NCBI RefSeq assembly: GCF_000737715.1
Contig: NZ_JPRN01000005.1
Span: 310,001-374,000, forward strand
From: Chryseobacterium sp. JM1
GTDB taxonomy: Bacteria > Bacteroidota > Bacteroidia > Flavobacteriales > Weeksellaceae
Direction: 5' to 3'
Length of the DNA stretch: 64,000 bases
Shown piece after piece: positions 26,702-35,749 of the stretch (position 1 is its first letter; each line of letters starts with the position of its first letter). Below the pieces are notes generated by a model, which saw only the letters and a list, made by a program, of their open reading frames with translations, searched no databases and was not told where the DNA came from. Made by a program: the position numbers and the translations under genes.

Positions 26702-26983
26702 ATGGATATAAACTACATGAATATTTTAATTAATGAGCACTACACAAATTTTGAGCAGTTAAAAAAGCTCATTATATCAATGAATATAACCTCGGGAATG
26801 GATAAAAATTTCTGTGCTCATCTTGCAGAAAAAATGCTTCAGCAATTAGAAAAAGGAGCAGATATGCAGAAAATACAGAACATCATTGAATCAGAATTAT
26901 GTGTAGGATATGGGCTTTATCGGAATGAATTTAACTCAGAAAAAATAACAAATGAAATTATGTACTGGTGGGAAAGTAATTAA
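26702..26983 (+). CDS. Small acidic protein, unknown function
   Basis: A 93-aa protein, not recognised. It is helical in appearance, soluble, and rich in Asn, Ile and Glu, with two Cys (FCAHL and ELCVGYG) and a C-terminal MYWWESN. AT content is higher than that of the flanking genes. A good -7 element precedes it. It converges on the next gene with only 7 bp between stops. Confidence 0.6.
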   Translation: MDINYMNILINEHYTNFEQLKKLIISMNITSGMDKNFCAHLAEKMLQQLEKGADMQKIQNIIESELCVGYGLYRNEFNSEKITNEIMYWWESN

Positions 26984-26990
26984 TCTATAT

Positions 26991-27473
26991 CTACTTAATT
27001 ATCATTTCTGCCTCAAAGCTTTTCTTTAGAAATTCTTTTGACTTTTTACTTTCAGTTTTGAAGCCAAGCATCGTTAAACCATAGGCAAATAAAAGCATAA
27101 GTATGGGCATAAAAACAACCGTGGATATTTTTTTTTCTGCAAAGCATACACCAACTAAGAAAAACAGAGTAAACCCACACCAAACGATTAAAAAAACTAA
27201 CACCAACACATGCAATTTCATGGTTATCTCAATTTGAGTTCTATCGTTATTTTTTTGAATAGTACCAATGATTTGAGGAAGAAAAGAATTTCTGTAATTG
27301 ATAATTCTACTTATTTCAAAACGGTTATTATTAACAAATCCTTCATATTCTTTAGTTGATGTTCTTCCCAAACTAAATTTTTTTGGTTCAACAAAATCTG
27401 AAAGCCTTTTTATTACTTCCTGCTCTGATAAATTTGTTTTGTAAATAATACGTTCAAAAGGTAAATATTTCAT
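26991..27473 (-). CDS. Membrane protein, unknown function
   Basis: A 160-aa protein, not recognised. A soluble N-terminal ~85 residues (ends of a beta-rich fold with the motif NRFEISRIINYRNSFLPQI) is followed by two membrane spans at about residues 88-110 and 120-137, and a charged tail. It sits 17 bp downstream of the FAD oxidoreductase and probably shares its transcript. AT-rich like its small neighbour. Confidence 0.6.
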   Translation of the reverse strand: MKYLPFERIIYKTNLSEQEVIKRLSDFVEPKKFSLGRTSTKEYEGFVNNNRFEISRIINYRNSFLPQIIGTIQKNNDRTQIEITMKLHVLVLVFLIVWCGFTLFFLVGVCFAEKKISTVVFMPILMLLFAYGLTMLGFKTESKKSKEFLKKSFEAEMIIK

Positions 27474-27490
27474 TTGTGTAGACTTTGCAT

Positions 27491-28597
27491 TTAAATCATT
27501 TCAGCCATCATTTCCCCTATTTTTGGAGCTAAAGCCACTCCCATTCCTGAGAGTCGTACTGCACAGAACTGTCTGTTAGAAAGTTGCTTTACAATCGGAG
27601 TTTTTTCGGAACCCATGGCCATAATGCCTGACCAGCGGAGAGAGATCTTAACGTCTTGATTCGGTAGGATAACTTCTTTTAAAAATTGTTCCAAATGGTT
27701 CTGTAAAAATTCTGTGGTTTCAAAACTGGTGGTTTCTTCTGTTTTAAAATCCTGATTACGGCCACCGCCCAGCAGAATTCTGTTTCCAAGATCTCTGAAA
27801 TAGTAGAATCCTTCATCATAGTGAAAAGTTCCTCTGAGTTTTAAATCTTCAATCGGTTCCGTTAAAATGATCTGTCCGCGCGCAGGAATGATTTCTTCTT
27901 TTTCAAGGAATTTTGAACTGAAAGCATTCGTACAGTAAATCATCTTATCAGCCTTTACAGAAAGCGTTTCCGAAAGGTGAATATCTAATTCTTCAACATT
28001 TTCATCAATATTTTTCACTTCTGTTCCGAAAAGAAACTCAACTTTCAGCTCATAACATTTCTCCAGAAGTTGTTGCAAAAGTTTCCCGGAATGCAAACTT
28101 CCTTCGCACGGGTTTTCTACAAGAAATTCCGATTTTCCGAGACCGAATTCTTTGAGCTTCTCCTGATTCAGAGCGTAGGTTTTATCGAGATCGGTTATTG
28201 CTTTCAGTTTTTCATTAACGACATCAAGCTGCTGTAAAGGCTCGTCATTATTCAAAATTTCATAACCTCCGTTCAGCTCAAAATCGATTTCACTGTTTTT
28301 AAAATATCTTCTGATTTTCTGAAGACCTTCAAACCTCATCTTAACAAGTTCCAGTGTTTTCTCCCAGCCCATTGTCTGAGAATCAGCGATAATTTCCGTA
28401 AGGCTTCCAAAGCAGGCAAATCCTGCATTGCGGGTTGAAGCTCCCAGTGGAACTGTATTTCGTTCAATAATTAAAACCGATTTTTCAGGATATTTTTCCT
28501 TGATGGACACAGCCGTCCACAGCCCGGAAAATCCGGAGCCAATAATAACAATGTCTCTTTTTCTGTAAAAGGTTTCAAGTTCCCAAACGCTGTTCAT
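27491..28597 (-). CDS. FAD-dependent oxidoreductase (DAO family)
   Basis: A 368-aa flavoprotein with the N-terminal dinucleotide motif IVIIGSGFSGLWTAVSI (residues ~16-32), an RNAGFACFGS segment near residue 57, and the C-terminal closing FAD motif LSGMGVALAPKIGEM. This is the D-amino-acid oxidase/glycine oxidase fold, which oxidises primary or secondary amines. The substrate is not evident and no metabolic partner is adjacent. Confidence 0.85.
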   Translation of the reverse strand: MNSVWELETFYRKRDIVIIGSGFSGLWTAVSIKEKYPEKSVLIIERNTVPLGASTRNAGFACFGSLTEIIADSQTMGWEKTLELVKMRFEGLQKIRRYFKNSEIDFELNGGYEILNNDEPLQQLDVVNEKLKAITDLDKTYALNQEKLKEFGLGKSEFLVENPCEGSLHSGKLLQQLLEKCYELKVEFLFGTEVKNIDENVEELDIHLSETLSVKADKMIYCTNAFSSKFLEKEEIIPARGQIILTEPIEDLKLRGTFHYDEGFYYFRDLGNRILLGGGRNQDFKTEETTSFETTEFLQNHLEQFLKEVILPNQDVKISLRWSGIMAMGSEKTPIVKQLSNRQFCAVRLSGMGVALAPKIGEMMAEMI

Positions 28598-28653
28598 GAG
28601 TAATGAGTAATAAGTGATGAGTAATTTTTGATTCTAGGCAGAGATTAAGATAT

Positions 28654-28832
28654 GTGAATGGTCAATTTTGCTGCGCAAGTGAATAGTGAATTTTAGATTA
28701 TGAGAGCCAAGAAACGTCAGTTCGACGAAGTCAATCAAGATACAAGAACCAAGATACCAAACGTCAGATTTCCCCTTACCAACTCCAAGACTCTCCCACT
28801 CTAAAACCCTCCTACACTCAAACTCTTAAACC
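28654..28832. repeat. Composite intergenic repeat, copy C
   Basis: The first ~105 bp match copy A at 23369 in the same orientation (gtgaatggtcaattttgc, ttatgagagccaagaaacg, agatacaagaaccaaga). The tail is the ctccaagactctcccactc-type low-complexity wording. It fills the gap between the oxidoreductase and the AAA ATPase. Confidence 0.85.
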
Positions 28833-28836
28833 CTAA

Positions 28837-30201
28837 TTACCCCTGTGCTCCGCCATTTTCCTCTTCCCCATTATGATGAAACCCAATCTCTCTTCTAGGT
28901 TCTTCTACTACTTTATAGGTTTCCAGTTCTTTTTTCAGGGCTTGAATTCTGAATCGGAATTCGTCGAAATTATTGATAATGGCATCTGCCAGGAATCTTG
29001 CTACCTGATCAAGATATTCTTCCGTAAGCTTTCCGCCGGCATCTCTTAAAGCTGCATTCAGAAGAGCCTGATCAATCTTCAGGTTTTCGTTTTTGGTTCT
29101 TTGGTATTGATTTTTAAGACGTTTTTTAAGACTCTGTGTAAAATCAACCAGCATGGTATTACTGAAAGCTTTCATTTTAGCTGAGATCTCGTGCCAGAAA
29201 GGAACTTTATCGGCTTTGTTCTTTTTAAGAATTTTATAGAGAAGAGAATCTTCTTCAAGTCCTCTGGTCATCGCATATAAAATGATTTCTGAACGTTCTG
29301 CCGCGTTGGGTGGAAATACCGGAATCATCACATCAAATCTTCCCGGAGCGAGAATTTCTTCATCGATTTCCGAAACGGAATTAGCGGAACCTACCATCAA
29401 CAGTTCTTCTTTTTCAAATTTTCCGATATAATGCAGGATGAGTTCCTGGGTTTCAAGATTACAGGAAGCCAGATCTGTTTCTGCTTTTCGTTCCATCATA
29501 ATTTCGTCGAAATCATCGAGGAAAAGCAGGACTTTTTCTTCCTTCATCATGGTGAGAAGGAAATCAGTGAAATTGGTTGCGTTCCCATCAATGAACGATG
29601 TTCCCAGATAATGCTTTTTAACTTCCTTGAACTTATAGCCTATAATTTCAGCAATTTTAGTCGCCCAGAAAATTTTCCCGCTTCCCGGAGGTCCGTAAAG
29701 GATTATTCCTGCCGGTTTGTGGATTCCCCAGTCTTTGATCTGCTGAGGATTCAGGAAAGGTTCCAAAACCGCCGATATATAAAAAAATAAATCTCTGTAC
29801 CCGATAAAATCCCGGTGCATCAGGCTGGTTTTATGACCAAAATAATCGTAGACAAACTGATAATTGCCACCGAGTTTATTATCAATGCCGTAACTTGAGA
29901 TAGACGAACGGAAAAAACCGTTGTCAAAAATATTGGGATTAGTTTCCTTGATGGCTTCTTCTACTTTTTCCTTCGGCTGGTTGATCACTTCAGCGATCTG
30001 TTCCAGGGTTTTATTTTTGTCCAGATCTTTTTCATAAAGCTTTAAAAAATCCAGATTTTCACGGGCAAACTTCTCGAAATCTTCCTTCACTTCAAAGTTG
30101 GTACTGATGCAGATTCCCAGCTCCAGATCAAAATCCTGGATAAACTGTTTGATGGCTTCTGCCGAAACATTAAGCTCCTTCGCTAATTCAATTAACTTCA
30201 T
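28837..30201 (-). CDS. AAA ATPase with IF2-N-like N-terminus
   Basis: 454 aa from the ATG at 30201; an in-frame TTG two codons earlier is unlikely. The first ~30 residues (MKLIELAKELNVSAEAIKQF) resemble the small helical IF2-N domain. A single AAA module follows: Walker A GPPGSGKIF (about 170-178), Walker B LLFLDDFDE, sensor 1 GSANSVSE, and APGRFD with the arginine. The Walker A Thr/Ser is replaced by Ile; the codons read GGG AAA ATT, so this is not my misreading of a frame. Walker B has DD rather than DE. The C-terminus is helical and acidic. It may bind nucleotide with altered hydrolysis. Partner and function unknown; isolated between two repeats. Confidence 0.8.
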   Translation of the reverse strand: MKLIELAKELNVSAEAIKQFIQDFDLELGICISTNFEVKEDFEKFARENLDFLKLYEKDLDKNKTLEQIAEVINQPKEKVEEAIKETNPNIFDNGFFRSSISSYGIDNKLGGNYQFVYDYFGHKTSLMHRDFIGYRDLFFYISAVLEPFLNPQQIKDWGIHKPAGIILYGPPGSGKIFWATKIAEIIGYKFKEVKKHYLGTSFIDGNATNFTDFLLTMMKEEKVLLFLDDFDEIMMERKAETDLASCNLETQELILHYIGKFEKEELLMVGSANSVSEIDEEILAPGRFDVMIPVFPPNAAERSEIILYAMTRGLEEDSLLYKILKKNKADKVPFWHEISAKMKAFSNTMLVDFTQSLKKRLKNQYQRTKNENLKIDQALLNAALRDAGGKLTEEYLDQVARFLADAIINNFDEFRFRIQALKKELETYKVVEEPRREIGFHHNGEEENGGAQG

Positions 30202-30280
30202 AAACAAACGATTAATTCTATCAAATTTAATATTTTAATCTTGAACATCTATTGAAAATGTGGTAAAATTGATGAGCCTG

Positions 30281-30483
30281 GATTCGGGTTTAAGCGTTTG
30301 AGCGTTTTAGTGTAAATTGGGTTTGGAGAATGTTGTTAGTTGTTAGTTGCTAGTTACAAGTTCATAGTTATTGAGTTAATAATCTGCGGTCTGAAATCTG
30401 AAATCTTGGTTCTTGTATCTTGATTCCTGGCTCTCATAACCTAAAATTCACCCTTCACTTGCGAAGCAAAATTGACAATTCAC
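30281..30483. repeat. Composite intergenic repeat, copy B (inverted)
   Basis: The reverse complement aligns with copy A over most of its length with a few deletions. Shared words include ttatgagagcca, agatacaagaaccaagat, cagattattaactcaataa and cattctccaaacccaattt. It fills most of the 30202-30510 gap. Confidence 0.85.
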
Positions 30484-30510
30484 ATTTCTCAGCCTCAGCC
30501 TGAAATTTTG

Positions 30511-31506
30511 CTATTGAGCTGTAACTTTTTTCACCATTTCATTCACTGTTTCTTCTATGACCTTGGGTTGATCCTGATTGATATAATGACCGCTCGCAGG
30601 GACTATAATCTGTTTGCTGTCGGTGGATAAATTCAATAGATCTTTCTGCATTTTATCCCATGCACCAAGCATTTCGTTTTTCAATTTTTGCTCTTTAATG
30701 AAGGTATCATATCTTGTCTTATCTCCTGCCGTGATCACGTACAAAGGAATGGAGCCAAAAGAACTGATAGCCGCCGCTTCTTTTTTAATGGATTTCATAT
30801 GATCCTGTTCTTCCAAGGTAGCATCGGCACTTTTGTAAAGCAGCGCAGGCATCAATGAATTTTGGTATTTATACTGTTCTCCCAGAGGAAACATATTTTT
30901 AAACATCAGTCTCGCTGCTCCGAACGTATTCGCGAACTTCAAAAATCCTCCGGGAAGGCCCTGATTCACCATTTTATGCATTTCCGGGGAAAGAAATTTT
31001 TCATCAGCAGGATATTGACTGTCTACCAATATCACGCCTGCCACATCCTGAGGGTATTTTTTAACGAAAAACCTCGTCAGCATTCCACCAAAAGAATGTC
31101 CAACCAAAATATAAGGTTTCGGTGCCCCGGATTTTTCAAGTAATGTATGAAGTTCTTCTGCTATTTTCTCACCTGTTTTAGGATTGGTTCCCCGCTCGCT
31201 CCACAAAATTCCGGATCTGTCATAGGAAAAAGTAGTGTAAGTTTTTGGAAGATCTTTCTGAATATGATACCATTGCAAATGACCCGCAGGATCAAAAGCC
31301 GTTTCAAAAACGACTGTCGGACCGCCTGTTCCTTCTTTAAGGTAATGCATTTTATGATTTTCAACTTCTGCGAACTGTCCGTCCGGCTTAATTTTTTCCG
31401 CTCGTGCACGGCATATTTTTTCAAAAGCAAATCCTGTAATCAACAGTACAATAATGATTAAAAACAGCGCCATAAGAATACGCTTCGTCCATTTCATAAT
31501 TTTCAT
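30511..31506 (-). CDS. Alpha/beta hydrolase, membrane-anchored
   Basis: About 331 aa from the ATG at 31506 (MKIMKWTKRILMALF). A further in-frame ATG at 31572 would place a hydrophilic tail before the membrane segment, so I prefer the shorter form. One N-terminal span (residues ~9-27) anchors a hydrolase domain with nucleophile elbow VGHSFGG near residue 137, acid VDSQ near 163, and histidine in SGHYINQDQP near 310. It resembles the haloalkane-dehalogenase/proline-iminopeptidase-like branch. Substrate unknown. Confidence 0.85.
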   Translation of the reverse strand: MKIMKWTKRILMALFLIIIVLLITGFAFEKICRARAEKIKPDGQFAEVENHKMHYLKEGTGGPTVVFETAFDPAGHLQWYHIQKDLPKTYTTFSYDRSGILWSERGTNPKTGEKIAEELHTLLEKSGAPKPYILVGHSFGGMLTRFFVKKYPQDVAGVILVDSQYPADEKFLSPEMHKMVNQGLPGGFLKFANTFGAARLMFKNMFPLGEQYKYQNSLMPALLYKSADATLEEQDHMKSIKKEAAAISSFGSIPLYVITAGDKTRYDTFIKEQKLKNEMLGAWDKMQKDLLNLSTDSKQIIVPASGHYINQDQPKVIEETVNEMVKKVTAQ

Positions 31507-31667
31507 AGTTATATTTTTTTGATGTGATGATTCTACAATAGGTCTCTGTTCCATAAAAATAGTTACATCCATAAAACAATGATCCTGTGAATCCTGTTAC
31601 ATCGAATCTGATGGCAACGAATAAAAATATTGACTAAAAAAATTCAAATATTGTAACATTCTGTTAA

Positions 31668-31690
31668 TTACATAGACTACTACTATGTAA
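31668..31690 (+). promoter_or_regulatory. Perfect dyad, candidate operator of the ABC exporter
   Basis: TTACATAG-N7-CTATGTAA is an exact 8+8 inverted repeat ending 10 bp before the ATG of the ABC ATPase. The spacing is typical of TetR/GntR-type operators. No such regulator is adjacent. Confidence 0.45.
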
Positions 31691-31700
31691 AACAAATTAC

Positions 31701-32612
31701 ATGGAAAAAATTTTGTCAGTAAAGAATTTGACTAAAAAATTCAAGAGAACAGTTGTCAATAATATCTCCTTTGATGTAGAAAAAGGCAACGTTTACGGCC
31801 TGCTTGGTCCTAATGGAAGCGGAAAATCTACCACATTCGGAATGCTGCTTTCCACCATCAATCCTACCAGCGGTGACTGGTACTGGTTTGGAAAGAAAGG
31901 AACAGAACCGGATACATTAAAAAAAATTGGTGCCATCATTGAACAGCCTAATTTTTATCCTTATCTGGATGCTGAAACAAACCTTAAGATCGTAGCTGAA
32001 ATTAAAGAAACTCCTTACAGCAGAATTGCAGAAGTTCTAAAAACGGTAGGTCTTTTTGAAAGGAAAAATGATGCTTTCAAAACATACTCTCTGGGAATGA
32101 AACAACGTCTGGCCATTGCATCTGCCATGCTGAATAATCCTGAAGTAATGATTCTTGACGAGCCTACGAACGGTCTGGACCCAGAGGGAATTATTCAGAT
32201 CCGCGAGATCATCAGTAATATCGCTAAACAGGGCATTACCATTATTATTGCCAGCCATCTTCTGGACGAAATTGAAAAAATATGCAGCCATGTGATCGTA
32301 TTGAAAGAAGGAAATTCAATTTACTGCGGACGAGTGGATGAAATGACCGCGAATAACGGGTATTTTGAATTAAAGGCAGATAATAACACTTTGCTTTTAA
32401 GCGCATTGGAAGAACTTCAGTGGTTTAATGCTGTGAAAGCTGACGGCGAGATTATCAAAGCTCAGATCCGGGAAGATGCTTCCATATCTGCTTCGGCTTT
32501 AAATCAAAAGCTTGCTGAAAAGGGAATTTTTCTGTCTCATTTAACGAAGAAAAAACTGTCTCTAGAATCTCAATTCCTTGAACTTGTAAAAAACACGAAT
32601 ACCCATGCTTAA
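31701..32612 (+). CDS. ABC transporter ATP-binding protein (BcrA-like)
   Basis: A 303-aa ATPase with Walker A GPNGSGKST near residue 39, signature YSLGMKQRLAIASAM near 133, Walker B VMILDEPTNG near 154 and the switch His in IASHLLDE near 190. The C-terminal ~80 residues form the accessory domain seen in BcrA/CcmA-type drug or antibiotic-peptide exporters. Its last 8 bp overlap the permease gene, so the pair forms one transporter. The substrate is unknown; lantibiotic/bacitracin-type export is only the family's best-known example. Confidence 0.92.
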   Translation: MEKILSVKNLTKKFKRTVVNNISFDVEKGNVYGLLGPNGSGKSTTFGMLLSTINPTSGDWYWFGKKGTEPDTLKKIGAIIEQPNFYPYLDAETNLKIVAEIKETPYSRIAEVLKTVGLFERKNDAFKTYSLGMKQRLAIASAMLNNPEVMILDEPTNGLDPEGIIQIREIISNIAKQGITIIIASHLLDEIEKICSHVIVLKEGNSIYCGRVDEMTANNGYFELKADNNTLLLSALEELQWFNAVKADGEIIKAQIREDASISASALNQKLAEKGIFLSHLTKKKLSLESQFLELVKNTNTHA

Positions 32613-33450
32613 ACTATTAAAACTAGAATATTACAAAAATCTGAACTACAGACCGTTCAAGGTTTTTTCTATCATGTATTTTGCCATTCTGATCGCTCTT
32701 CTTTTCATCGGACTGGTAGATCTGAATATTTTCGGAGGAACTATCAACTTAAAGGAACAGGGAATCTATAATTTTCCTGAGATCTGGAATTTTACAACAT
32801 GGATCGTTGCTTTGCTAAAGATTTTCCTTGGACTGATCATTGTATTCTCCATTTCGCAGGAATTCACCAACAGGATGTTTAAACAAAACACGATTGATGG
32901 TCTGAGCAGAAAAGAATTTATAGGCTCAAAACTTCTAACGATCACGATTTTCACAACGGTTTCCACGCTGATTGTGTTTATTATCACCATGTTTTTGGGT
33001 CACCACTATTCTAAAGTAACTGAGTCTTCAAAGATCTATGCGGAGGTGTACTACATCGGAAATTATTTTATCAAGCTCTTTACATTCTTCTCTTTCCTGA
33101 TGTTCCTTTCCGTATTGCTGAGAAAATCTATGTTTGTATTCCTGGGCTTCTTTGCCTATTGGATTGCAGAAAAGGTTCTAACAGGTATCGAAGCTTACCA
33201 GAGATTAACAGGAATGCAGGGTGAACAGAGAAAAGCAGTGCTTGAGAATGACTTTTTTGTCACCAGTCTCTTACCGCTGGAAAGTATGTCAAACCTGATC
33301 CCTAATCCATTAATGCGACTGGATATGGTAAAAATAATGGGAGTAAAGTACAGCGCTCATTATCCTACGGAAAGTATGATTGCCTGCGTTATCTGGTCTG
33401 TGATCTTTATTTTCGGTTCTTACTGGATTCTGAGAAAAAGGGATTGGTAG
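32605..33450 (+). CDS. ABC transporter permease (ABC-2 type)
   Basis: A 281-aa protein with about six membrane spans (at roughly residues 20-42, 60-80, 110-130, 150-175, 180-195 and 258-277). SQEFTNRMFKQNTIDGLSRK, a cytoplasmic motif typical of ABC-2/BcrB-like permeases, lies near residue 83. It overlaps the ATPase gene by 8 bp and is followed by a terminator. Confidence 0.85.
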   Translation: MLKLLKLEYYKNLNYRPFKVFSIMYFAILIALLFIGLVDLNIFGGTINLKEQGIYNFPEIWNFTTWIVALLKIFLGLIIVFSISQEFTNRMFKQNTIDGLSRKEFIGSKLLTITIFTTVSTLIVFIITMFLGHHYSKVTESSKIYAEVYYIGNYFIKLFTFFSFLMFLSVLLRKSMFVFLGFFAYWIAEKVLTGIEAYQRLTGMQGEQRKAVLENDFFVTSLLPLESMSNLIPNPLMRLDMVKIMGVKYSAHYPTESMIACVIWSVIFIFGSYWILRKRDW

Positions 33451-33511
33451 ATGCTTAATATTTAATGATTGAAAAATTTAAAGATTGAATGATTTAATTG
33501 ATTTAAAAATG

Positions 33512-33537
33512 AAGTGGTCCTTTGGATCACTTTTTTG
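33512..33537 (+). terminator. Intrinsic terminator of the ABC operon
   Basis: A 9-bp stem aagtggtcc / ggatcactt (one G-U) with loop ttt and six T. Confidence 0.75.
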
Positions 33538-33611
33538 TTTTGTCTACGGGTAGAGTGTTAAAAATCGGGTTTGATCATTTGAGTGTTCAATTTTTCGTTA
33601 ATTTTATCAAA

Positions 33612-34256
33612 ATGACAGGAATGAAAAAAATATATTATCTGCCGGGACTGATTAGTGCTGTACTTATTCCGCTGCTGTTTTGGTATTACGGAAATCAAAA
33701 ATTTGAGGAAATCAATGTTTCCGTTATGGATATTGGACTTCCCGCGAAACTATCAAAAGATAAAAGCAACCTTAATTTCACTTTTGAACCTTTGAGAAAC
33801 TGGGATTATAAAAAAATAAAAATCGAACCCGGTAAAGGAAAAGAAAATTCAAATTTTTATGTTTCAGAAGTGAAAAATCTTCAAAAAAGGAATAAAAAAG
33901 ATACAGGGATTGAATTTATTTTAGATAAAAATAACACCTATGGAGATTTTGCATCTTTATTAAATGATATGGCAATCGCTCAGCAAGAGACCTATGCATA
34001 TGATTTGGAAAAAACAGGACATTTCTTTGCCACTGTTAATTACATCGATCCAAATATCGAAGAATTTAAATATGAATGTTTTCTTTGTCATGATGTTATT
34101 TCTGTAAATGAAGTTTATAAACTCAATTTATTTGATAAAATTCAGCAGTTTTTAATCAACCTTCCTAAGGAGGCTTTCTACATCATGTTCTGGTTTTTAT
34201 TCCTGGTAAATATCTCAATGCTTAGCATTAAAGAAAGATTTCAAATGAATTATTAA
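33612..34256 (+). CDS. Membrane-anchored protein, unknown function
   Basis: About 214 aa from the ATG at 33612 (MTGMKKIYYLPG); the ATG at 33621 is equally possible. The frame is open further upstream from a TTG at 33522, but that start lies inside the ABC-operon terminator. There is one N-terminal span (YYLPGLISAVLIPLLFWYYG) and one C-terminal span (FYIMFWFLFLVNISML), with a Lys/Asn-rich soluble region between that contains a CFLCHD cysteine pair. AT-rich. Function unknown. Confidence 0.6.
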   Translation: MTGMKKIYYLPGLISAVLIPLLFWYYGNQKFEEINVSVMDIGLPAKLSKDKSNLNFTFEPLRNWDYKKIKIEPGKGKENSNFYVSEVKNLQKRNKKDTGIEFILDKNNTYGDFASLLNDMAIAQQETYAYDLEKTGHFFATVNYIDPNIEEFKYECFLCHDVISVNEVYKLNLFDKIQQFLINLPKEAFYIMFWFLFLVNISMLSIKERFQMNY

Positions 34257-34334
34257 AAAGTATTGCTATCAACCAATTTTCAGACTTTCTTCAATTTAAA
34301 CTCTTGAGTTTATTGCAGTAATTTTATAACAATG

Positions 34335-34367
34335 AAACCTTATAGGTTTTAAAAACCTATAAGGTTT
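34335..34367. repeat. 33-bp perfect palindrome
   Basis: aaaccttataggtttt, a single central a, then the exact complement. The identical 33-mer occurs at 48357-48389 and a half copy at 37559-37573. Downstream, 34384-34430 holds atctgcg-type wording. The rest of the 34257-34591 gap shows no gene. Confidence 0.85.
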
Positions 34368-34591
34368 GGTGCGTAAATAATGTACTGAAATCTGTGTCAT
34401 CCGTGAAATCTGCGTGATATTTTCAACATCCATTTATTATTTTGGTTTTTTGTTGGGAAACCGCAAAGACGCAAGGCATGACTGAAAATGAGAATATTTT
34501 AAGTCGCTAGAAAATCAAAGATTTTCAGCAAGGTTTTACTTCAAAACGTTTAATCATGATTAAATAAATTCATTTCTATTGTGTGGTAGAA

Positions 34592-34618
34592 ACAAAAAAG
34601 ACCGCCTTTCAGCGGTCT
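34592..34618 (-). terminator. Intrinsic terminator of the msrAB operon
   Basis: A 7-bp stem agaccgc / gcggtct with a T tract on the minus strand, 10 bp past the msrAB stop. Confidence 0.8.
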
Positions 34619-34627
34619 CTCTTCATA

Positions 34628-35749
34628 TTACTTTTTATCCAACAGAGATATATAATCTCCGTAGCCTTTTTTCTCCATTTCAGCTTTTGGGATGAACTTC
34701 AGCGAAGCACTGTTGATACAGTATCTAAGGCCTCCTTTATCGGTAGGACCATCTGTAAAAACGTGCCCAAGGTGAGCATCTCCCGTTTTACTTCTTACTT
34801 CCACTCTTACCATTCCGGCAGTTTTGTCCATTTTCTCATCGATCAGTTTTTTAGTGATCGGTTTTGAAAAACTTGGCCATCCGCACCCTGATTCAAACTT
34901 ATCAGTTGAAATAAATAAAGGTTCGCCAGTGGTGATATCTACATAGATTCCTTCACGGGTTTCGTTCCAGTATTCATTTTGAAAAGGTCTTTCTGTGGCA
35001 TTTTCCTGCGTTACGTTATATTGTTCTGCAGTCAGTTTTTCTTTTAAAACTTTTTTATCCTGCTTCTGGTATTTTGCTTTGGGAAGCGGGTTTGCATTTT
35101 TAGCCATTTCAAAAAGTCCCGGCTCGATATGACAGTAACCTCCCGGATTTTTATCGAGATAGTCCTGATGATAATCTTCCGCTTTGTAGAAGTTTTTCAA
35201 TGCTACTGTTTCCACAACCACAGGCTGAGAATAGTTTTTAGCCAATTTCAGAACTTCATTTTTCACTAAAGTTTCATCTGGTTTATTGGTGAAATAAATA
35301 CCGGTTCTGTACTGATTTCCTCTGTCATTACCCTGCTTATCCAGAGTTGTAGGATCGATTGTTTTAAAATAAAGATCGATCAGCAGTTTAAGATCAACCT
35401 GTTCAGGATCATATTTTACTTTTACCGTTTCCGCAAAACCTGTGGTATGGCTCACCACCTCTTCATATGTTGGATTCTGGGTATTCCCGTTGGCATAACC
35501 TACTTCAGTTCCCACCACTCCGCGAATCTGCTGAAAAAAGTGCTCTGTACCCCAAAAACATCCGCCTGCAAAATAGATTTCTCTGACATTTTTATTATCC
35601 ATAATTTCCTGATTTTCTTTTTCTTTTCCGTTTGTTAGCTCTTTGGACTTAGAATTTTTAAAAAGCCCTGATCCTGCAGCAAAAACTGCGATACCCAGAA
35701 TAATTCCGAGTACGATAAATATATTTTTCATTTTTTTCTTTTTATCCAT
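34628..35749 (-). CDS. msrAB: Fused methionine sulfoxide reductase MsrA-MsrB
   Basis: A 373-aa protein with an N-terminal membrane anchor/signal ([17 protein letters not shown]). The MsrA domain (about residues 50-205) carries the catalytic Cys in [11 protein letters not shown] and EDYHQDYL. The MsrB domain (about 225-370) has the zinc-type CGWPSF and the catalytic Cys in RYCINSASL. Together they reduce both the S and R diastereomers of methionine sulfoxide, here probably in the periplasm. Its ATG shares one base with the stop of the upstream DUF417 gene (TAATG), so the two are coupled. The order MsrA then MsrB is the common fusion. Confidence 0.94.
   Translation of the reverse strand: MDKKKKMKNIFIVLGIILGIAVFAAGSGLFKNSKSKELTNGKEKENQEIMDNKNVREIYFAGGCFWGTEHFFQQIRGVVGTEVGYANGNTQNPTYEEVVSHTTGFAETVKVKYDPEQVDLKLLIDLYFKTIDPTTLDKQGNDRGNQYRTGIYFTNKPDETLVKNEVLKLAKNYSQPVVVETVALKNFYKAEDYHQDYLDKNPGGYCHIEPGLFEMAKNANPLPKAKYQKQDKKVLKEKLTAEQYNVTQENATERPFQNEYWNETREGIYVDITTGEPLFISTDKFESGCGWPSFSKPITKKLIDEKMDKTAGMVRVEVRSKTGDAHLGHVFTDGPTDKGGLRYCINSASLKFIPKAEMEKKGYGDYISLLDKK

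Noticed and set aside
33522..33611. N-terminal extension of the small membrane protein
   Set aside because: Its start lies inside the ABC-operon terminator; ATGs at 33612/33621 give a normal membrane anchor.
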